Of a DNA stretch of 33,238 nt, positions 1 through 7,806 are shown one piece after another. The position numbers were made by a program, and so were the translations under genes. Origin of the DNA: Roseateles sp. (lineage in GTDB: Bacteria > Pseudomonadota > Gammaproteobacteria > Burkholderiales > Burkholderiaceae_C). Position 1 is the first letter of the stretch. Each line of letters begins with the position of its first letter. The stretch lies in the NCBI GenBank assembly GCA_019234295.1, contig JAFALK010000039.1, positions 1 to 33,238 on the forward strand, written 5' to 3'. The notes beneath the pieces were generated by a model, which was not told the origin of the DNA, searched no databases, and worked only from the letters and a program-made list of their open reading frames with translations.

Positions 1-124
1 ACCTGAGCAGCGCCACCTCGCTGTCGCGCGCCTCGATGACCCGCAGCAGGGCATCGACGGTGTGCGGTGGTTGATGGGGCGTGGACACAGCGCAACTGTG
101 CCCGGCATCGATGCGAGCGGCCAT
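1..124 (-). CDS. tnpC: IS66 transposase TnpC, N-terminal fragment (runs off window)
   Basis: This minus-strand frame opens with ATG at 124 and reaches the window edge after about 41 codons. It reads MAARIDAGHS and then a stretch with LLRVIEARDSEVALLR, the leucine/charged coiled-coil typical of the IS66 large transposase N-terminus. TnpC is the DDE transposase; its catalytic part lies outside the window. The gene starts 31 nt after the tnpB stop, as expected for a co-transcribed IS66 set. Only the start can be judged here, so whether the transposase is intact is unknown. Confidence 0.75.
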   Translation of the reverse strand, partial: MAARIDAGHSCAVSTPHQPPHTVDALLRVIEARDSEVALLR

Positions 125-155
125 TGGGATTGGCCCGCGGCCCCTTCGTGATCGA

Positions 156-503
156 CTATGCGGCGAGGTCGGGCTGATGCGTTCGCACTGGCATGCGCCA
201 GTCGATCCCCTCAAGCAGCATCGACAACTGCGCTGGCGTGAGCACGATGCCGCCGGTGTCGGCCTGCGGCCAGACGAATCGCCCGCGCTCCAGGCGCTTG
301 GCCAGCAGCATCAGGCCCTGGCCATCGAACCACAGCACCTTGAGGATGTCGCCGCGGCGACCTCGGAACACGAACACGTGACCGCAGAAGGGGTTGGCCT
401 GCAGTGCGGTCTGCACCATCGCGGCCAGGCCGTCGAAGCCCTTGCGCATATCGGTATGGCCAGCCACCAGCCAGACCCGTGTCCCTGCGGGCAGGCCGAT
501 CAT
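156..503 (-). CDS. tnpB: IS66 accessory protein TnpB (Orf2)
   Basis: This 115-residue protein is of the usual TnpB length and carries the family signatures: [20 protein letters not shown] near the N-terminus, [20 protein letters not shown] in the middle and [10 protein letters not shown] after it. TnpB is required for IS66 transposition together with TnpA and TnpC, though its biochemical role is unclear. The ATG overlaps the tnpA stop by 4 nt (ATGA), so the two are translationally coupled. The frame appears complete and undamaged. Confidence 0.93.
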   Translation of the reverse strand: MIGLPAGTRVWLVAGHTDMRKGFDGLAAMVQTALQANPFCGHVFVFRGRRGDILKVLWFDGQGLMLLAKRLERGRFVWPQADTGGIVLTPAQLSMLLEGIDWRMPVRTHQPDLAA

Positions 504-886
504 GCGAGTGCGCGCAGGGCCAGCAGCACGCTGCGCAATGCGGCTTCATCGGGAACGCCGCGAACGCGCACGCGCGCGCCGTGGAACTCGACTTCGATGA
601 GACCGGCTGACGGGCGCGTCGCGGCGCTGGCTTCTGCGTGTGGCGGTGGCGGTGGCGGTGGCGCCTGCAATTGCACAGGCAACAGCACCGCATCCCCGGA
701 AGGGGGCGTGGCCCTCGCCGCGTCCAGACGCGCTCGGCGCCATGTGAATAGCAGGTTGGCGTTGATGCCGGCTTCAAGAGCGATGGCGGCGACCGATGCG
801 CCGGGCGCGAGACTGCGCTCGACGAGGTCGCGCTTGAGTTCGGGGCTGTGGTTACGCCGGCGGCGGCGCGGGGCTTGAGAGGTCAT
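500..886 (-). CDS. tnpA: IS66 accessory protein TnpA (Orf1)
   Basis: This protein of about 128 residues has an Arg-rich start ([20 protein letters not shown]) followed by a helix-turn-helix of the IS66 Orf1 type ([20 protein letters not shown]). A low-complexity proline run comes next (about residues 76-83), then a C-terminal region with [20 protein letters not shown]. It probably binds the IS ends. The ATG at 886 is preferred; an upstream ATG at 895 adds three residues. The stop overlaps tnpB by 4 nt. The proline run and the matching GGTGGCGGTGGC-type DNA are unusual for the family but keep the frame. Confidence 0.88.
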   Translation of the reverse strand: MTSQAPRRRRRNHSPELKRDLVERSLAPGASVAAIALEAGINANLLFTWRRARLDAARATPPSGDAVLLPVQLQAPPPPPPPHAEASAATRPSAGLIEVEFHGARVRVRGVPDEAALRSVLLALRALA

Positions 887-970
887 GATGTGCATTAGCG
901 GGCTTGATGCACACCGTCATAAGGCATGCGATAGCCCGATCCTGCTCGGCATGCGCCCGCTCAACAAGAG

Positions 971-990
971 GGCCTTCAGGCCACGCTTAC
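971..990 (-). repeat. IS66 terminal inverted repeat (outer end)
   Basis: Read on the minus strand from 990 the sequence is GTAAGCGTGGCCTGAAGGCC, matching the conserved GTAAGCG start of IS66-family ends and containing an internal GGCCT/AGGCC palindrome. It marks the exact junction: the base at 991 belongs to the disrupted methyltransferase. The 8 bp 991..998 are the expected target-site copy on this side. Confidence 0.85.
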
Positions 991-1087
991 GATGTATCCC
1001 AGGGGATGCATCGAGATGCGGCGCGTACCAGCTCACGGCCTCGGGCGCCTTGCTCCCATAGACCTGTTCCCAACGCGACTTACTCAC
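991..1087 (-). pseudogene. SAM-dependent methyltransferase, N-terminal fragment cut by IS66
   Basis: The minus-strand frame begins at GTG 1087 and reads SKSRWEQVYGSKAPEAVSWY then APHLDAS. This is the characteristic N-terminus of small class I SAM methyltransferases of the WEkVY..K....VSWY type. It is interrupted at codon ~32 by the IS66 end at 990, before the SAM-binding glycine motif, so no activity is expected. A TTG at 1123 in the same frame would overlap the ketosynthase stop, but the GTG with AGGAG about 13 nt upstream gives the better family match. It was the fourth gene of the hydrolase-ACP-ketosynthase operon. The rest of the gene should lie beyond the IS, outside the window, if it was not deleted. 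Confidence 0.72.
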
Positions 1088-1119
1088 CCTGCAGACCTGC
1101 TCCTGAAGGCTTGACCTGG

Positions 1120-2343
1120 TCAATTCACCTTAGAAAAGACCAGGCTCGCATTGGTGCCGCCGAACGCGAAGGAGTTACTCAGCGCGTGCCGCAGATCCGC
1201 CGCCCGCTCGCCCTGGCCGAGCACATGACCCAGGCCGGCGCAGGCGGGATCGAGCGTGTGGACGCCGGCCGTCGGCGGGATCTCTCCTCGCTCCAGTGCC
1301 AGGACCGTCCATGCGGCTTCGACGGCACCGGCGGCGCCGAGCAGGTGGCCATGCGCGGCCTTGGTCGAGCTGATGCGCAGGGCAGGCGCGGCATCAGCCC
1401 ACACCTCGCGCAGCGCGGCGCACTCGACCGGATCGCCCGCGAGGGTGGCGGTGCCGTGTGCATTGCAGTAGCCGACATCGGCAGGCTGCAGCCCGGCGGC
1501 AGCCAGCGCGCGACGCAGGGCGGACATCTGGCCGCGCTGGTCGGGATTGGTTAGGTGCGATGCGTCGCAGCTGATCCCGCTGCCGGCCAGCCAGGCGCGG
1601 ACGCGCCGGCCTTCACGCAGACAGTCATCCTCACGCTGCAGCACGAAGAAGGCAGCGCCTTCGCCGAGGACCAGGCCGGTCCGATCGTGCGAAAAGGGGC
1701 GGCAGCTGCGGCCGACGTCTGCCTCTTCCGGCGGCGCCAGCGTGCGCAAAGCCTGCCAGGCGGCGATGGTGCCGCGCACCAGTATCGCTTCGGCACCGCC
1801 GGCGATGGCGACGTCGATCTCTCCGCGGCGCAGTGCATGGGCGGCTTCGGCCAGTGCAACGGCGCTCGATGCGCAGGCAACGGCGTAGGTGAGCACAGGC
1901 CCGCGGATGTCGCAATGCAGGGCCAGCACCGCGGCTGCGGCGTTGACCATGCCGGTCGGCACTGAAAGCGGCGGGATGCGCTTGCCGGCGTAGAGCGCGG
2001 CATAGCCAGCATCGAGCGTGGCGGCGCCGCCGATGCCCGTGCCGAGGTAGAGGCCAACACGTTCCGCATCGGGCCAGGAGCCGCAGCCGGCATCATCGAT
2101 GGCGCGGCGCGCAGCGCCCAGTGCCATCTGGCTGACGCGCTCCGTGCCAACCTGCTGAAGCTTGGGCAGTACGCTGGCAACATCGCCCTGGACGCGTGCG
2201 GCCGCGATGTCGGGCAGCCCTTCGAGGGCCATGCGTTCGATGGCGGATTCGCCAGCCAGCAGCCGAGTCCACGCAGTATCGATATCAGCGCCCAAGGGGC
2301 TCGAAAGACCGAGCCCGACGACGCCTACGCGCTCCATGCTCAC
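1120..2343 (-). CDS. Beta-ketoacyl-ACP synthase family protein (FabF-like)
   Basis: This 407-residue thiolase-fold condensing enzyme has the normal FabF length. The Cys-His-His triad can be placed: Cys157 in VACASSAVAL, His296 in NAHGTATLAGDP and His333 in KAAHGHLLGAAGA. The nucleophile loop is ACASSA rather than the common ACATGA, which suggests a divergent, secondary-metabolism or special-lipid branch rather than housekeeping FabF. The start overlaps the ACP stop by 4 nt, so a dedicated ACP is made beside it. Family activity is decarboxylative Claisen condensation of malonyl-ACP with an acyl thioester in the cytoplasm. No KR, DH or AT gene is visible nearby, so it would have to borrow them or act as a chain-initiating or transfer enzyme. 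The product is unknown. Confidence 0.9.
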   Translation of the reverse strand: MSMERVGVVGLGLSSPLGADIDTAWTRLLAGESAIERMALEGLPDIAAARVQGDVASVLPKLQQVGTERVSQMALGAARRAIDDAGCGSWPDAERVGLYLGTGIGGAATLDAGYAALYAGKRIPPLSVPTGMVNAAAAVLALHCDIRGPVLTYAVACASSAVALAEAAHALRRGEIDVAIAGGAEAILVRGTIAAWQALRTLAPPEEADVGRSCRPFSHDRTGLVLGEGAAFFVLQREDDCLREGRRVRAWLAGSGISCDASHLTNPDQRGQMSALRRALAAAGLQPADVGYCNAHGTATLAGDPVECAALREVWADAAPALRISSTKAAHGHLLGAAGAVEAAWTVLALERGEIPPTAGVHTLDPACAGLGHVLGQGERAADLRHALSNSFAFGGTNASLVFSKVN

Positions 2344-2582
2344 GCGGTTTGGGCGCTCGTCAGCTCGTCGAGCAACTGGGCGAGGCCGCGCAGCGTGGTG
2401 ATGGACGTGGCGGCCGAATCAGGCACGTTGACGTGGAACTCGTCCTCGATGGCGAAGATCAGCTCGGCCAGCGTCAGGGAGTCGATATCGTAGTCGGCGA
2501 AGGGCGCATCGGGGTCGATCTTGCTCTTGTCCACGTCGAATTTGTCGTGGATGAGGTCTTGAAGGCGTTCGATGCTGTTCAT
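2340..2582 (-). CDS. Acyl carrier protein (stand-alone)
   Basis: This 80-residue acidic protein has the phosphopantetheine site at Ser35 in DYDIDSLTLAEL. The DSL motif is followed by the acidic helix II (IFAIEDEFHVNVPD), as in AcpP-type carriers. It would carry the acyl chain for the ketosynthase whose ATG overlaps its stop. Its own ATG overlaps the stop of the upstream hydrolase by 4 nt. A phosphopantetheinyl transferase is not in the window and must be supplied elsewhere. The pairing of one ACP with one KS in a coupled operon indicates a pathway-dedicated carrier, not the housekeeping AcpP. Confidence 0.92.
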   Translation of the reverse strand: MNSIERLQDLIHDKFDVDKSKIDPDAPFADYDIDSLTLAELIFAIEDEFHVNVPDSAATSITTLRGLAQLLDELTSAQTA

Positions 2583-3463
2583 CGTGAAGTCCTGGCATGT
2601 GCGCCCGCGACGCGCGGGCTGATGTGGAAGGTCGCGGGTGCCGCATGGCCGCCGGGCCGCAGCTTGGCCGCGAAGCCGGCGATCAGCTCGGCGACCTGCT
2701 GACGATCATTGTCGGCGCTAATCATGTGGTAGCTGTTCTCGAGCACCTCGATACTGGCCAGGCCCGCAGGACCGGGGCGCAGGCGATCAATGGTCTGGCG
2801 CACCGTGTCCAGGCGGCAGATCTCATCCTCGCGGGCATGAATCACCAGCAGCGGGCGACGCAGTCCGGCAAGAAGTTGGCGTGAGTGGCGGGACAGCCGC
2901 TCGCTTTCGCGCACGACGTTCAAGGGCACGCTGGCCGGTCCGACCAGGGTGGCTTCCTCGCCCTCCATCTGCGCGCGCGCCCACTGGCGCATGCGTTCGT
3001 TCTTGAGACCGAAGGGTTCGCGCTCTGACATCGCGAACCAGGGCGAGATGCCCAAACCGTAGGCGAGGTAGCGCAGCCGGTACCACCAGGGCAGGCCCCA
3101 GCCGTTGTAGGCGATCAGGGGTGAGAGTAGCGTCAGTCCGCGCAGCGGGGCCCGAGGCAGCCGCTCGGCCACGGCCAGGGACAGCATCGCGCCGGAGCAC
3201 AGGCCGCCCAGGATGGCGGGCTCACCGTCGGCGAGCAATTCACTGACGGACTCGGTGGCGGCATCGATCCAGTCGGCCCAGCGCGCCCGATGCGTGAGCA
3301 TGCCGTGGCTGTAGCCGGGCACGGTCGGGCATTCGAGCCGCAGGCCTAGACGCCGCAGAGGGTGGAACAGCAGGCCGAACTCCTTGGGGGTGCTGGCCAA
3401 GCCATGAAGAAGAATGAGCCGGCGCACGGGCGGGTTCGGTGAATCAGTGAACATCGAAGGCAT
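2579..3463 (-). CDS. Alpha/beta hydrolase with Cys nucleophile position (esterase/thioesterase-like)
   Basis: This protein of about 294 residues has the alpha/beta-hydrolase start RRLILLHGLASTPKEFG (oxyanion HG at about 20-21). Its nucleophile elbow is GGLCSGAM, so the GxSxG position carries Cys89 instead of Ser. The other triad members fit Asp213 (HAREDEICRLD) and His246 (NSYHMISAD). A Cys nucleophile is known in dienelactone hydrolase-type enzymes and would suit acyl-thioester release or acyl transfer from the neighbouring ACP. That role is inference. ATG at 3463 is used; a TTG at 3472 lies in frame. It is the first gene of the coupled hydrolase-ACP-KS-methyltransferase operon, with a 4-nt overlap to the ACP gene. 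Confidence 0.85.
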   Translation of the reverse strand: MPSMFTDSPNPPVRRLILLHGLASTPKEFGLLFHPLRRLGLRLECPTVPGYSHGMLTHRARWADWIDAATESVSELLADGEPAILGGLCSGAMLSLAVAERLPRAPLRGLTLLSPLIAYNGWGLPWWYRLRYLAYGLGISPWFAMSEREPFGLKNERMRQWARAQMEGEEATLVGPASVPLNVVRESERLSRHSRQLLAGLRRPLLVIHAREDEICRLDTVRQTIDRLRPGPAGLASIEVLENSYHMISADNDRQQVAELIAGFAAKLRPGGHAAPATFHISPRVAGAHARTSR

Positions 3464-3866
3464 GAAATACAAGGAAACTCAGCACGGACTTCTTGAGGAG
3501 CGCAACATTTTTCGCGCACCAAAGACCTAGGTGTTCAAGTCTATTGAGCTTTATCGTCCAGACGATCTCAGACTGCAGGATCGTAGGCTCCAAGCAAGCT
3601 TGGGCACGGCCCTCGGTCAGCTATTGCGAAGGCACTTAACAATTCTCAGACGACTGGAAACATATGGTGCGCAATGCGCCCGTTTCCGCGAAGGACGTCC
3701 GGGGGCTCGTCTTTCACTCGTCTCGCGCGCCATGGCTGAAACCTGGCTTGGTCCGCGCGCCTGCAGACACCTTAGCGATTGGCGCGTTAAGACGGCGTGA
3801 AGGCCATTGTAAAGCGGCTGCCTGCAGTGAATTCGGACCGGCAAGGCCGGCGGCTCGAACGATGAC
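3464..3866. other. Intergenic region, no supported gene
   Basis: This 403-bp stretch precedes the hydrolase operon and follows the stop of the phospholipase-like gene, both on the minus strand. Short open frames on either strand are rich in Arg/Ser and look like chance. A short inverted repeat CCGGC-AAG-GCCGG at 3838..3850 lies just past the phospholipase-like stop and may help end that transcript, but no T-tract follows. The promoter for the hydrolase operon should lie here; I could not assign it. Confidence 0.5.
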
Positions 3867-5252
3867 TCATGAACTGAGCGCCGCGCGGACGACCGCTCGC
3901 GAATGTCGGCCCATTGCTTGCATCAGTGGGCGCATCTGGGCCAGAAGGGCCTTTTCCTGATCGGGCGCGTGGTCGTGAGCGATGGCGGCGAAGTCAATGT
4001 CCTTGGCCTTGCTCAGGTCGGTGGCCGGATCGTCGGTGTAGTGACTCGGAAAACTGAGCACCAGCTGCGCGTCGAGCGCGTCAGCGGCCGCAGCGGCCTC
4101 TGCCGACACGAGGTCTCGTCCGGTATGTGGACCGAACTGCCAGTTGGCGCGGTCGCCGCTCGTGTCGCGAAGCGCTAAGAACAGGGGCTCGTCGTCGTGG
4201 CCCGTTGAATAGGCCATCGCCATGCGGCCGAGCTGGTAGCCCTCGATCACCGTGTGCCGGTTCGTGACCCGGTTGATTGCATCGTTCTTCGGCCCATGTC
4301 GACCCAGCAAGTCTTGCAGGTCGATCCAGATCAGGCGGCCGGTTCCGATGCCTGGCAGCACGCGTGCGTGATAGGGCTGGGTCAGATCCTGCACGTAGTG
4401 CATGGCCCAGCCGGTGAAGCGCCAACCCCAGTAAGCGCGACCGTGGGCCAGCGCGTCGCGCGCGAGGCTCAGGTAGAGATGTATGCGCGCCTCCACGTAG
4501 CTGCGCTTGAGATAGCCGGCGGCGGCGTAGATAACGCGTGACTCGTGAAAGAAGCCCATGTGGAAAGGCGCCTGGCCCGAGTACTCGAAGCGCGGGTTAC
4601 CGAAGGGCAGGGGACCGAAGCGCGTTGCCATGCCTTGAGCCGTGCCACTGTCGGCCCAGAGGCCCAGGTCCAGACCGTAGTCGGGCTCGCTCGACGCAGT
4701 TGCGATCACCTCGTAGGCTGAGACCGCCTCGCCGGCGTCGAGCTTCTCGAACTGCGCGTTGCCGCTGCCGCTGTGAAGGGTGCTGACTGCCTGCCAATCC
4801 AGACGCCGCACCGGCGCGATCGCCTGGCCCGGGCGGCGTTGCAGGAAGAGGCTGAGCCGCGCCTGTTCGTTGACGCGGATCGCGCGCAGGAAGGCCAGCT
4901 GCCAAGCGGCATCGGGGGCGCTGCGCGCCGGCGCTTGAAACTTCAGCGCATCGGGTCGCGGTGCGTAGTCGGGCAGTTCTGCGCGTGCCCAGCTTTCCTC
5001 GCGCTCGAGCAAGGCGGGGAGCGCATCGGCGCGGGCGCGCACGTAGTCGCCCAGGCTCTCGGCTTGCGTCATGCGGCCGCTGAGCTCGGGCATGCCGTTC
5101 AGGGCCTGCCAAGTGCAGAAGCTGTGGTCGCTCCAGGCGTGGGCTAGCGGGCCTGCCAGCAGCACGGCGGCAATGCCAGCGGCAACTTTCATGAACAGCC
5201 CGGCACTGCGGCGACTTGTCTGCGAAGTGAGAAAGCGCGCACGTGTGGGCAT
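3867..5252 (-). CDS. Secreted zinc-dependent phospholipase C / P1-nuclease-fold protein
   Basis: With ATG 5252 the protein has 461 residues. The N-terminus has twin arginines (TSRRSAGLF, residues 12-20), a hydrophobic core (KVAAGIAAVLLAGPLAHA) and then mature Trp40 in AWSDHS, as in enzymes whose N-terminal Trp is a zinc ligand. Further ligands of the trinuclear zinc site can be placed: His43, His236 (GFFHESRVIY), His285/Asp289/His295 in HYVQDLTQPYH, and His333/Glu337 in NRHTVIEGYQ. This is the HxxxDxxxxxH...HxxxE pattern of Bacillus zinc phospholipase C and S1/P1 nuclease. It probably acts outside the cytoplasm on phosphodiesters (phospholipid head groups or nucleic acid). A shorter start at 5192 would lose the RR pair; no start has a clear ribosome-binding site. 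It appears monocistronic. Confidence 0.8.
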   Translation of the reverse strand: MPTRARFLTSQTSRRSAGLFMKVAAGIAAVLLAGPLAHAWSDHSFCTWQALNGMPELSGRMTQAESLGDYVRARADALPALLEREESWARAELPDYAPRPDALKFQAPARSAPDAAWQLAFLRAIRVNEQARLSLFLQRRPGQAIAPVRRLDWQAVSTLHSGSGNAQFEKLDAGEAVSAYEVIATASSEPDYGLDLGLWADSGTAQGMATRFGPLPFGNPRFEYSGQAPFHMGFFHESRVIYAAAGYLKRSYVEARIHLYLSLARDALAHGRAYWGWRFTGWAMHYVQDLTQPYHARVLPGIGTGRLIWIDLQDLLGRHGPKNDAINRVTNRHTVIEGYQLGRMAMAYSTGHDDEPLFLALRDTSGDRANWQFGPHTGRDLVSAEAAAAADALDAQLVLSFPSHYTDDPATDLSKAKDIDFAAIAHDHAPDQEKALLAQMRPLMQAMGRHSRAVVRAALSS

Positions 5253-5942
5253 GTTCAAGAGCAGTGGGTGGCTGGAACTGTGGGCGCGAGTGTGACAGAC
5301 GTCGCATGCCACCGGGTCCTGGCGTCGCGCCGCAGACGCCAGCCCGTCAAGCGACAGCCTCCGTCTGGGGCCTTCGCGTTTCCCTGGCGTGATCCAAGGC
5401 GTTCAATCATTCGAGCGCTTCGTCTCCAACTCATTGATTCATCTGGTCGGGGCGAGAGATTTCGAACCTTCGGCTTTTACGTCCCGGAGCATGAACTGCA
5501 TCGCCATCCTCTCTCTCTGCGGATCAGGTGGTCCCCCGAACAAATCGACGCCTAATCCGGCTTCCGGGCGCTCGATGAGGTGTACCGACCCGTGCGGGTG
5601 CGGGCAGACGTGGTCGATCTGACCTCGAGAAAAGTTGTCTGCTCCGACGGGGAGCCCGGGTTGTCAGACCGCTGGCTCGCGCGGCTCGGCAGCGCCGTAG
5701 CAGTTGGCGAGCGCAGAGCCCAGGTCGCGGCTTCCCTTCGCGAGGCCGTCACAAGGCCGGTTCTAACCCTGAAAGACACCACGGCCAAAGCTCGCACTCT
5801 GCAGATTGGAGATGTCGGCATGGCGGCAACCGAGGCTGGATGCTAGCGAAGCCAATCGACGCGGACAGCAATGATTTTCTCCGGACCATTCCCGCGCGCA
5901 CGTGCCGCGATTTAGAGCGTCCGGGTCCCTGACAATGCGGCC
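5253..5942. other. Gene-poor region with tRNA-like scar
   Basis: This 690-bp stretch lies between the phospholipase-like gene (minus) and the permease (plus). Apart from the tRNA-Pro-like 3' half at 5444..5486 I see no supported gene. An 88-codon plus frame at 5580..5846 is moderately protein-like but has no ribosome-binding site and no recognisable motif, so it is not called. Promoters for both divergent neighbours are expected here. Confidence 0.5.
5444..5486 (-). other. Degenerate 3' half of a tRNA-Pro (possible integration scar)
   Basis: On the minus strand the 43 nt from 5486 to 5444 begin CGGGACG, contain the T-loop GGTTCGAA and end CGCCCCGACCA. They align without gaps to the anticodon-to-CCA half of bacterial tRNA-Pro(CGG). 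The T-stem has one mismatch and two G-T pairs, and the 5' half (D-arm and matching CGGGGCG acceptor strand) is absent, so this is not a functional tRNA. Integrases commonly use tRNA 3' halves as attachment sites, so it may be an old att scar. Confidence 0.45.
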
Positions 5943-7175
5943 ATGACTGCGACCGTCCTCCTGATTTTCGGCTTGGTATATCTCGGCATGATCTTGGGTG
6001 GCTTGCCGTTCCTGCAGATCGATCGCACCGGCATTGCGCTGCTGGGGGCCATCGCCATGATCGCGACGGAGACCGTGACGGTCGAACAGGCGGCCCGGTC
6101 GATCCACCTGCCGACGCTGGTGCTGCTGTTCGCGTTCATGGTCGTGTCCGCGCAAATGCGCCTTGGCGGCTTCTACGACTGGGTCACGGCCCGGCTGGCG
6201 GGCCAGGACGTCACGCCGCCGGCGCTGCTGGGCGTCTTGATCGCGGTGGTGGCCGCGCTGTCCGCCGTCTTCAGCAATGACATCGTCTGCCTGGCCGTTG
6301 CCCCTGTGCTGGTGGATGCCTGCATGCGCAGAAGCCTTGACCCTGTCCCCTTTCTGCTGGGGCTGGCCTGCGCTGCCAATGTCGGCTCGGCGGCGACCTT
6401 GATCGGCAACCCGCAGAACATGCTGATCGGTCAGACGTTGCACCTGTCCTTCGCCGGCTATGCCGCGGAGACGGCAGTGCCCGTACTGGCGGGTCTCGTG
6501 CTGACATGGGCGGTGATCGTGGTCCGCGTTGGGGGGCGCTGGCAACGGGCGGGCGGCGCGACGACAAGAGCGCAGCCCGAGTTGGGGACGCAAGCGCTGG
6601 ATCGTGTGCAGACCGCCAAGGCCATGGCGGCGGCGTTCGCGATACTTGTGGCCTTCTTGTTCCTGCCTTGGCCGCGAGAAGTGGTGGCGCTGACCATCGC
6701 TGGAGCCCTGCTGACGAGCCGCAAGCTCCATTCGAGCCGCATGCTGGGCCTGGTCGACTGGGAATTGCTTGTGCTTTTCATGGGGCTCTTCGTTGTCAAC
6801 GACGCACTGCAGCGCACCGGCGTCCCGACGAAACTGGTGGCCGACTCGGCAGCGCTGGGCCTGCATCTGGACCACTCGGCCCCCTTGTTCGGGGCGACCT
6901 TCGTGCTGTCCAACTTGGTATCCAACGTGCCTGCAGTGATGCTGCTCCTGCCCCTGGCGCATCACCCGCTGTCCGGCCCCCTGCTGGCGCTGGCGAGCAC
7001 CTTCGCGGGAAACCTATTCATCGTCGGTAGCATCGCCAACATCATCGTCGTCGATGCGGCCAAGCGCCGCGGCGTGGACATTGACTGGCGGCAGCATGCC
7101 CGCATCGGCGTGCCGGTGACGATCGTCACCATGACCGTAACGGCGCTCTATCTGTGGTGGCGCATACAGGGCTGA
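5943..7175 (+). CDS. SLC13/ArsB-like anion permease (ion transporter superfamily)
   Basis: This 410-residue integral membrane protein has about 10-11 hydrophobic segments. Two related halves each carry the re-entrant motif of the CitM/NhaD/ArsB/SLC13 superfamily: SNDIVCLAVAP with AANVGSAATLIGNPQN in the first half, and SNLVSNVPAVMLLLP with GNLFIVGSIANIIV in the second. A hydrophilic loop follows VIVVRVGGRW. The family exchanges or symports anions (citrate, dicarboxylates, arsenite) or Na+/H+; the substrate cannot be told from sequence. No ars genes are adjacent. The ATG at 5943 gives the natural first membrane helix (TVLLIFGLVYLGMILGGLPF). It stands alone on the plus strand. Confidence 0.85.
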   Translation: MTATVLLIFGLVYLGMILGGLPFLQIDRTGIALLGAIAMIATETVTVEQAARSIHLPTLVLLFAFMVVSAQMRLGGFYDWVTARLAGQDVTPPALLGVLIAVVAALSAVFSNDIVCLAVAPVLVDACMRRSLDPVPFLLGLACAANVGSAATLIGNPQNMLIGQTLHLSFAGYAAETAVPVLAGLVLTWAVIVVRVGGRWQRAGGATTRAQPELGTQALDRVQTAKAMAAAFAILVAFLFLPWPREVVALTIAGALLTSRKLHSSRMLGLVDWELLVLFMGLFVVNDALQRTGVPTKLVADSAALGLHLDHSAPLFGATFVLSNLVSNVPAVMLLLPLAHHPLSGPLLALASTFAGNLFIVGSIANIIVVDAAKRRGVDIDWRQHARIGVPVTIVTMTVTALYLWWRIQG

Positions 7176-7291
7176 GCCTTCTGACCTACTCCGGGCCTTG
7201 GAATGCAGAATTGCCCCCGCGCGACCGGGCGCGCGGCGCAGATGCAGCCCCGCAGTTGCAACCCACATGAACACTGGTGACGCGGGTTGCA

Positions 7292-7805
7292 GGCGCCTTG
7301 CATGGCCGACTCCATAGAGTCGACCCGCCGCTTCGTCGAGGGCCATCGAAAAGTCTGCGTGGTCGGGTGCGACTCTCCAGGTCGCAACGGACTTACAGCT
7401 GGGGTGATCCAGCGCGACGATCTCGCCCGCCATCAGTACGTTGATGAAGGTCTTGTGCCCCGAGCCACCCCTTCAAACGCTTCCGTGTGCCCTGGCAGCT
7501 TGATCTGCGGCACCACGGTCATTGACGGCGCATCGACGGTGGCCAGCGCCTCGCCAAAGCCCAGGTCAAGCAGGTCCCTTGTGGTCGATACGCGCAGCTC
7601 GTCGGCCTCCGGGAGCCGCGATAGCGGTGTAGACAAATGCTGACCTCCAAGTTGACTCATCCATCTAAGCCGCCGACGGCCGCCAAGAGGTGATTGCGGG
7701 CAGGCACGTGCGCAAGGCCTTGCACCTCCGGCAGATCCTTGAGGCGCTCGATCCTGCGCCTCTGCGGCAGGTGATTGACCTCGAGTTCGACCTCGACCTC
7801 GACCG
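7292..7805 (-). pseudogene. Decayed YVTN/YncE-like beta-propeller gene
   Basis: Three minus-strand pieces in different frames line up with one beta-propeller family. The first (about 7805..7676) reads RRRIERLKDLPEVQGLAHV then LLAAVGG. The second (about 7616..7457) contains DELRVSTTRDLLDLGFGEAL and TVVPQIKLPGHTEAF. The third (about 7457..7292) contains HKTFINVLMAGEIVALDH and DFSMALDEAAGRLYGVG. In YncE-like surface or periplasmic propellers these blocks follow one another in this order. Frameshifts near 7460 and between 7676 and 7616, plus loss of both ends, show the gene is dead. The 5' break coincides with an 8-bp tandem repeat. Function of the intact relatives is unclear; they often sit near sigma-factor or redox genes. 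Confidence 0.65.
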
Positions 7806-7806
7806 T

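Larger units (their letters stand above)
1..990 (-). mobile_element. IS66-family insertion sequence, one end (left part outside window)
   Basis: Three consecutive minus-strand genes have the order and overlaps of IS66 tnpA-tnpB-tnpC. On the far side of tnpA the element ends at 990 in a terminal sequence that reads GTAAGCGTGG on the minus strand, the usual IS66-type start. The tnpC gene runs off the left edge, so the other terminal repeat and the partner target duplication are not visible. The element has inserted into the methyltransferase reading frame that stops abruptly at 991. Confidence 0.9.

Noticed and set aside
81..878. Long plus-strand open frame of 265 codons
   Set aside because: It lies fully antisense to IS66 tnpA and tnpB, which have clear family motifs; its Arg/Gly/Ala-rich composition is that of a shadow frame.
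3531..3800. Plus-strand 89-codon frame in the gap before the hydrolase operon
   Set aside because: No ribosome-binding site, Arg-rich, no resemblance to a family; probably chance.
5391..5420. Another TGATCC that could be an RpoE promoter
   Set aside because: After 18 nt the sequence is AGCGCT, not TA(G/C)AAG; no gene follows at a suitable distance.
5763..6965. Minus-strand open frame of 400 codons
   Set aside because: It is antisense to the well-supported permease and very rich in Gln, Arg and His; typical of a GC-rich shadow frame.
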